Of a stretch of DNA of 20,726 nucleotides, positions 17,512 to 20,726 are shown one piece after another. Every line of letters starts with the position of its first letter. The first letter of the stretch is position 1. Both the position numbers and the translations under genes were made by a program. The notes beneath the pieces were generated by a model. That model saw only the letters and a list, made by a program, of their open reading frames with translations. It made no database searches and had not been told where the DNA came from. Source of the stretch: JAADHY01 sp964428935. GTDB taxonomy: Bacteria; Planctomycetota; Planctomycetia; Planctomycetales; Planctomycetaceae. Where the stretch lies: positions 1-20,726 of the forward strand of contig CAYSAG010000062.1 of the NCBI GenBank assembly GCA_964428935.1. The letters are read 5' to 3'.

Positions 17512-17754
17512 GCCAAAAAGCGCGCCGCTGGCAGCCTCCTCCTGCGATTAAGAGGCGGTGTTTGTCGCACGTCGCCACTGGTTCCCCACGGAACAGGTCT
17601 GCTGGAGCGCGGGCGACCAGTCAACGGGAGAGCGAGCAGCCGTGGTGACGCCGTCGACCTGGTCGCGCTCGGCGGCTGCGTCCAGGTCGACGTCCATGCC
17701 TGGTCGCGGCGACGGTTCGGCGGGTGGAGAGACCGATTCTTGGGTTTCCAGTGA

Positions 17755-17762
17755 GGAGGAGG
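17755..17762 (+). promoter_or_regulatory. strong ribosome binding site
   Basis: GGAGGAGG ends 7 bases before ATG 17770 and fixes the start of the cadherin-repeat protein. Confidence 0.75.
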
Positions 17763-17769
17763 CGAAGCC

Positions 17770-18780
17770 ATGTTGGGCGGTTGGTTGCGCGAAGCGGTTC
17801 GGGCAAGCGGGGCTCGACGCTTTTTCGCTCGGAAACCGCGGCGTCGGCGTCGAGCGTACGTTCGAGCGTTTGTCGAGTCGTTGGAAAACCGGACGCTGCT
17901 GGACGGCAGCGGCATTGTCAACAGCGCTCCGGTGTGGGACCCGGCGACGTACACGTTCGCGGTCGAAGAAAACACGGTCGACAACGTCATTGGTCAGCTT
18001 CACGTGACCGACCCGGACGGAGACATGTTGTCCGTGGCCGTCTACGACGGCGAAGACTACGTGGGTCAGTTCTGGGTGGACCAGTACGACCACACGCTTC
18101 GCGGTCCCACGGACGAGCCTTTGGACTTCGAGCGGAAAGCGCAGTACGTGCTGACGGTCGACGCGAGCGACGGCCTGGAACTGGTCAGCGCGACGGTGGT
18201 CATTAACGTCATTGACCAGGACGACGTGCCGCACGTGCAACAAGAAAGCTACACCTTTGACGTGTCCGAGGCCGCTGAGGTGGGCACGGTCATCGGACGC
18301 ATTGTGGCAACCGACCCGCTGGGTGGTGGCCTGTACTACGGCTTTTACGACGGCGACTACGGACCGTTCTCGATCAATAGCCTGACCGGCGAAATCAGCA
18401 TTGAGGAGCCGCTCGCAGGCGGCGACGTCTACGAGTTCTCGGTCGACGTGAGCAACATGATTGAACTGGTCAACGTGCCGGTGACAATCAACGTCCTGCC
18501 GCTCGAGGACCGGCCCATCTTCGACACGTCCACCTACTACTTCGACGTCGACTCGCCGAACGGCCAAGTGGGAACGGTCCACGCCGAGTCGCCGCGGGGT
18601 TACGTGACCTACTTCATCATCACTTCCGACGTCCCGTTCATGGTCAACGAGCAGGGTGAGATTTTCACGACGCAGGACCTGGAGCCAGGCCAGACCTACA
18701 CGTTCGAACTGGGCGCCGAAGACGGCTACTACTGCACGACGACCGACGTGACGGTCGAAGCCAACTTCGAACTGATGTGA
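17770..18780 (+). CDS. cadherin-repeat surface protein with LEPR-XLL-like N-terminal tag
   Basis: A 336-residue protein, probably exported to the cell surface. It has no ordinary hydrophobic signal peptide. Instead residues 1-46 are strongly basic (a run of arginines near 23-28) and end in FVESLENRTLLDG, a variant of the LEPR-XLL tag found on planctomycete exported proteins. Three cadherin-like repeats follow: about 52-142 (EENT, VTDPDGD, LDFE, VDASDG, VINVIDQDD), 143-242 (TFDVSE, VATDP, SLTGEISIEEP, VTINVLPLEDRP) and 243-336. The first keeps acidic calcium-binding residues (DPDGD, DASDG, DQDD); the third has lost most of them. The pI must differ sharply between basic head and acidic body. 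It stands alone after a 723-base gap and seems not to be co-transcribed with the enzymes. Likely role is adhesion or cell-surface structure, inferred from the fold. Confidence 0.85.
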   Translation: MLGGWLREAVRASGARRFFARKPRRRRRAYVRAFVESLENRTLLDGSGIVNSAPVWDPATYTFAVEENTVDNVIGQLHVTDPDGDMLSVAVYDGEDYVGQFWVDQYDHTLRGPTDEPLDFERKAQYVLTVDASDGLELVSATVVINVIDQDDVPHVQQESYTFDVSEAAEVGTVIGRIVATDPLGGGLYYGFYDGDYGPFSINSLTGEISIEEPLAGGDVYEFSVDVSNMIELVNVPVTINVLPLEDRPIFDTSTYYFDVDSPNGQVGTVHAESPRGYVTYFIITSDVPFMVNEQGEIFTTQDLEPGQTYTFELGAEDGYYCTTTDVTVEANFELM

Positions 18781-18956
18781 GCCGCTCGGCCCGCCGCTCC
18801 GACCTGCGCCGCTACGAGGTTTTGATTGTGTGGAGAACAAGCGGTTGGACCGAACGACGTGGGCAGGCCGCCGATTGCCCCAAAGGCCCCGCCCACGGAA
18901 ACGCTCGGTTCCACAACGCCTGCCGGAGCACACGGCTTCCACGGCCTGACCCCTCA

Positions 18957-19016
18957 GCCTTGCGGCCGGCGCAGCCCCCGGCATGCTTGCCCCCTGCCGA
19001 ACGCCGGCCGCAAGGC
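18957..19016. repeat. 15-base perfect inverted repeat forming a 60-base hairpin
   Basis: GCCTTGCGGCCGGCG (18957-18971) is the exact reverse complement of 19002-19016. The 30-base loop holds further pairing: CAG 18972-18974 with CTG 18994-18996, and GGCA with TGCC around TGCT. No T run follows either arm, so a standard intrinsic terminator is unlikely. It could be a REP-like element, a Rho-type end stabiliser or a structured RNA. Confidence 0.6.
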
Positions 19017-19330
19017 AGGTCGGGCCTCATGCAAAGCCGGCTCCTCAGGTAACAGCAAAGAATTCCGCACCAAGCGGTCCAGCCTACAGAAAACCCGAAC
19101 CACTCGACCGTGAAGAGCTGCGGCCGCGACGAGCGACCAGAGGAGCAGTGCTGGTAGTAGGCAAAGAAAGGCGTTGCAGTGACACGGCTGTGCCAAACGA
19201 CTGCCAGTTGGAGCGGCTCACGGTGACGGCCTGAACCTCCTTCGCAGGACCGCGTGGACACAGGCCGAACCCGGGTTCCTTAGCTCGACCAGCGCGCAAC
19301 ACAGTCTTCGGGGGACCGATTGAGCCGGTT

Positions 19331-19336
19331 GGAGGA
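19331..19336 (+). promoter_or_regulatory. ribosome binding site selecting a GTG start
   Basis: GGAGGA ends 7 bases before GTG 19344. An in-frame TTG lies at 19320 but has no such site, so GTG 19344 is preferred. Confidence 0.55.
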
Positions 19337-19343
19337 CGGAACG

Positions 19344-19718
19344 GTGAAGCAGGAGCAGGATTTGCTCGGACTGGCCCGACGCATGCAAGGTGGCGACTCG
19401 CGAGCCGTTCGTGAGTGGCACCGGCGAGTGGGCGCGGCCACTCGCGCTGTCGTGGGCCGTGCGCTGCGTCGTCGCGACACGAATTCTTTCCTGGGTCGCT
19501 GGGTGTTGGCCGAGGCGGCTCGGGTTTGCGGCGGCCCCACGCAGCGCGACGCCCGTCACCTCGACACACAACTGGTCGACCAGGTTTCAGTCCGTTTGAG
19601 CGAGCGACTGGCTCAGGCTCTCGTCAACGTCGCACACGGCAAACGTGGCAGCACAGCATTGTGCGTCAGAACGGTTTGCGGCGTCGACAGCCACCGGTTT
19701 TGGGAACAAAAGGTTTGA
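19344..19718 (+). CDS. small protein resembling the start of an ECF sigma factor
   Basis: A 124-residue protein from a GTG start with GGAGGA 7 bases upstream. Residues about 3-33 (EQDLLGLARRMQGGDSRAVREWHRRVGAATR) look like the first helices of sigma-70 region 2 in ECF factors, where a helix, a GD turn and another helix are typical. The rest does not continue as region 2 proper, and no region 4 helix-turn-helix is present, so it is far shorter than an ECF factor (usually 160-200 residues). It may be a decayed or truncated sigma gene, or an unrelated helical regulator. Codon use is like that of the neighbours, which supports coding. No hydrophobic segment or signal is seen. Confidence 0.5.
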   Translation: MKQEQDLLGLARRMQGGDSRAVREWHRRVGAATRAVVGRALRRRDTNSFLGRWVLAEAARVCGGPTQRDARHLDTQLVDQVSVRLSERLAQALVNVAHGKRGSTALCVRTVCGVDSHRFWEQKV

Positions 19719-19879
19719 AGCGGGCCTGCCACACGCGGTGACCAAACTCGGGGCCACCAAGGGCGCGGCGAACGGCTCTCACGACAGGGAGGACCGAGCC
19801 GCTCGCCGTCGCCCGCCCCGCCCTGACACCGCCGCAACGCGTCCCACGGCACGTGCGTTTCGGAAAGGGACCGCCCGGC

Positions 19880-20326
19880 ATGAGGTCGCCAGCTCGCAAC
19901 GCGAAGCCAACCAACAACGGTGGCACGGAGTCGCAGAGCCTTCACTGGCTCTTGAAACTGGAGTTCGCGACGCGTGTCGTCGTCGTCCCACTGTCCAACG
20001 CGTCGGACGCGAACGGTCAGAGCGCGCACGGAGACGGCAGAGCCGCCGCCAGTGCCACAACCCGCTCGCTCACCCCACCATCGCCGGCTGGCGAACAAGA
20101 GCCGGCCGAACAGACCGGACTCATGCAGACCTTGGAAAGCGGCGTCACCTACGTTCTGACGCCACGGCCCGTTCCTGTGGGCGTCGTCTGCATTCGGTCG
20201 CTCAGAAAAGAAGAACCCCTCCCCAATCTGGTCGCAGAAATCACCGAATGCCGTCCGGTCGAGAACCTGGGGTTCCTCTCGGTGGCCGCCACAGTCAAGC
20301 TGCGCCGCGACCCGCTGTCAGATTGA
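19880..20326 (+). CDS. small protein with possible diverged PilZ-like domain
   Basis: A 148-residue hypothetical protein. ATG 19880 has GGAAAGGGA about 10 bases upstream; an in-frame GTG at 19853 is an alternative. Residues near 29-38 (EFATRVVVVPL) and about 82-145 (TLESGVTYVLTPRPVPVGV, then LVAEITECRPVENLGFLSVAATVKL) follow the strand pattern of PilZ domains, where a PLPVG turn and a V-x-CRPV strand are common. The cyclic-di-GMP motifs (RxxxR and D/NxSxxG) are not visible, so binding of the nucleotide is doubtful. A Ser/Thr/Pro/Ala-rich insert separates the two parts. It follows the sigma-like gene by 161 bases. The assignment is tentative; coding itself is moderately likely. Confidence 0.45.
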   Translation: MRSPARNAKPTNNGGTESQSLHWLLKLEFATRVVVVPLSNASDANGQSAHGDGRAAASATTRSLTPPSPAGEQEPAEQTGLMQTLESGVTYVLTPRPVPVGVVCIRSLRKEEPLPNLVAEITECRPVENLGFLSVAATVKLRRDPLSD

Positions 20327-20654
20327 CTGGTCATGCCACCAAGCCAGAATGATTGCGGCCTGCGACACAGACGACTGGGATCGCCCACGCAAGCCGCAAC
20401 ACAGCACGTCGCGCAAGGCACGAGAAGGTGCGTCTGTCTGGCCCGGCGAACTGCCGAAACGCTTTTGTCATGGGTTCCAGAAAGCGAGGCTGAGAAGAGG
20501 GCGGAAAACCAGCCGCCCGAACCGCTGTGCTGGCGCGAGCTGTGCGTCGGCACGACGAATCGGTGTCAGCGAGCGTCTAGTGCTGCGTCACAGCGAAAAA
20601 TTGGCACTCAGTCGATTCTGGCGCAACTGTCTCGGCAGGCGCCAACAAGCAGTT
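20327..20654. other. downstream gap, no convincing gene
   Basis: Frames on both strands give Arg/Ser-rich or cysteine-scattered translations with no start supported by a ribosome binding site. No tRNA-like cloverleaf was seen. One of the three GATC sites of the window lies here (20379-20382). Confidence 0.4.
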
Positions 20655-20726
20655 CCCTCTCCTGCTCGCGCGAGAGGGTGGCGAGCGAAGCGAGCCGGGT
20701 GAGGGCGTGCGAGCGCAGCGCCCCAG
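20655..20726. repeat. REP-like palindromic intergenic element
   Basis: CCCTCTC (20655-20661) pairs with GAGAGGG (20672-20678) around a loop containing the palindrome CTCGCGCGAG. It is followed by GAGCGAAGCGAGC and GGGTGAGGGCG. Sequences of this kind (CCCTCTCC ... GAGAGGGTGGC ... GGGTGAGGG) recur between genes in many GC-rich genomes. Only one copy is seen, cut by the window end, so repetition is inferred. Confidence 0.4.

Larger units (their letters stand above)
17047..17769. other. 723-base intergenic region with palindromes
   Basis: No reading frame is convincing. Just after the stop, GTGGTCCGG (17056-17064) and CCGGACCAC (17121-17129) form a 9-base perfect inverted repeat around a 56-base loop. 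Around 17371-17398 a GGCC-rich stretch with small possible hairpins runs into TTTCTTT, a weak candidate terminator for the upstream gene. A local AT-rich island at 17484-17520 carries two palindromes, listed separately. The 3' end holds the strong ribosome binding site of the cadherin gene. Confidence 0.4.
18781..19343. other. intergenic region containing a long hairpin
   Basis: No credible gene: frames starting here, including a GTG overlapping the cadherin stop, give Arg/Pro-rich translations with no family features. The main structure is the inverted repeat at 18957-19016. The end of the stretch carries the ribosome binding site for the small gene at 19344. Confidence 0.45.

Noticed and set aside
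17548..18984. 478-codon open frame on the minus strand
   Set aside because: Antisense across the cadherin gene and its gaps; the translation is Val/Asp/His-rich antisense of cadherin repeats and no start is supported.
18777..19052. GTG-start frame overlapping the cadherin stop codon
   Set aside because: The 91-residue translation is Arg/Pro-rich and runs through the long hairpin; no similarity is seen.
20592..20612. TGGCAC resembling a sigma-54 -24 box
   Set aside because: The matching GC of the -12 box is absent at the required spacing.
20349..20702. 117-codon plus-strand frame at the end
   Set aside because: Arg/Ser-rich translation that crosses the REP-like element, without a ribosome binding site or a recognisable motif.

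Overview
The window reads as about 20.7 kb of a GC-rich planctomycete-like genome. This is an inference from four things: a variant LEPR-XLL N-terminal tag (FVESLENRTLLDG) on a cadherin-type protein, a secreted methyltransferase/PQQ-propeller fusion, a serine-hydrolase/NamZ (DUF1343) fusion, and the number of large exported proteins. All genes I can support lie on the + strand. No tRNA, rRNA, CRISPR array, transposase or integrase was seen.

Layout. 1-587: no convincing gene. 588-4559: very large secreted protein with a rhamnosidase-N-like sandwich and a probable TIM-barrel glycoside-hydrolase-like core. 4734-6515: secreted M60-like zinc metallopeptidase. 6619-8205: cytosolic iron-sulfur L-serine ammonia-lyase. 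8365-10431: secreted GH127/DUF1680 (beta-L-arabinofuranosidase-like) protein. 10580-14014: exported protein with a class I methyltransferase-like domain followed by PQQ-type beta-propeller repeats. 14380-17046: class C beta-lactamase-like serine hydrolase fused to an exo-N-acetylmuramidase (NamZ/GH171). 17770-18780: surface protein with three cadherin-like repeats. 19344-19718 and 19880-20326: two small, less certain genes, one resembling the start of an ECF sigma factor and one a diverged PilZ domain. The last 400 bases end in a REP-like palindromic repeat.

How the genes may work together. Five of the first six genes encode exported proteins, and four of these look aimed at polymers: plant-type or glycoprotein glycans (588-4559, GH127), glycoproteins (M60-like) and bacterial peptidoglycan (NamZ fusion). 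The serine deaminase could feed serine released from glycoproteins into pyruvate; that link is inference. Each gene has its own ribosome binding site and the gaps are 100-720 bases, so a tight operon is not shown. No transporter, SusC/D pair or dedicated regulator is present.

The most unusual signal is not a gene. The tetramer GATC is nearly absent (three seen by eye) and GATG/CATC is strongly reduced, while GATT/AATC is common. Isoleucine codon choice, and the base before ATG, follow this avoidance. Two leaders (before 4734 and before 14380) contain 67 and 84 bases without a single T, which is also striking.
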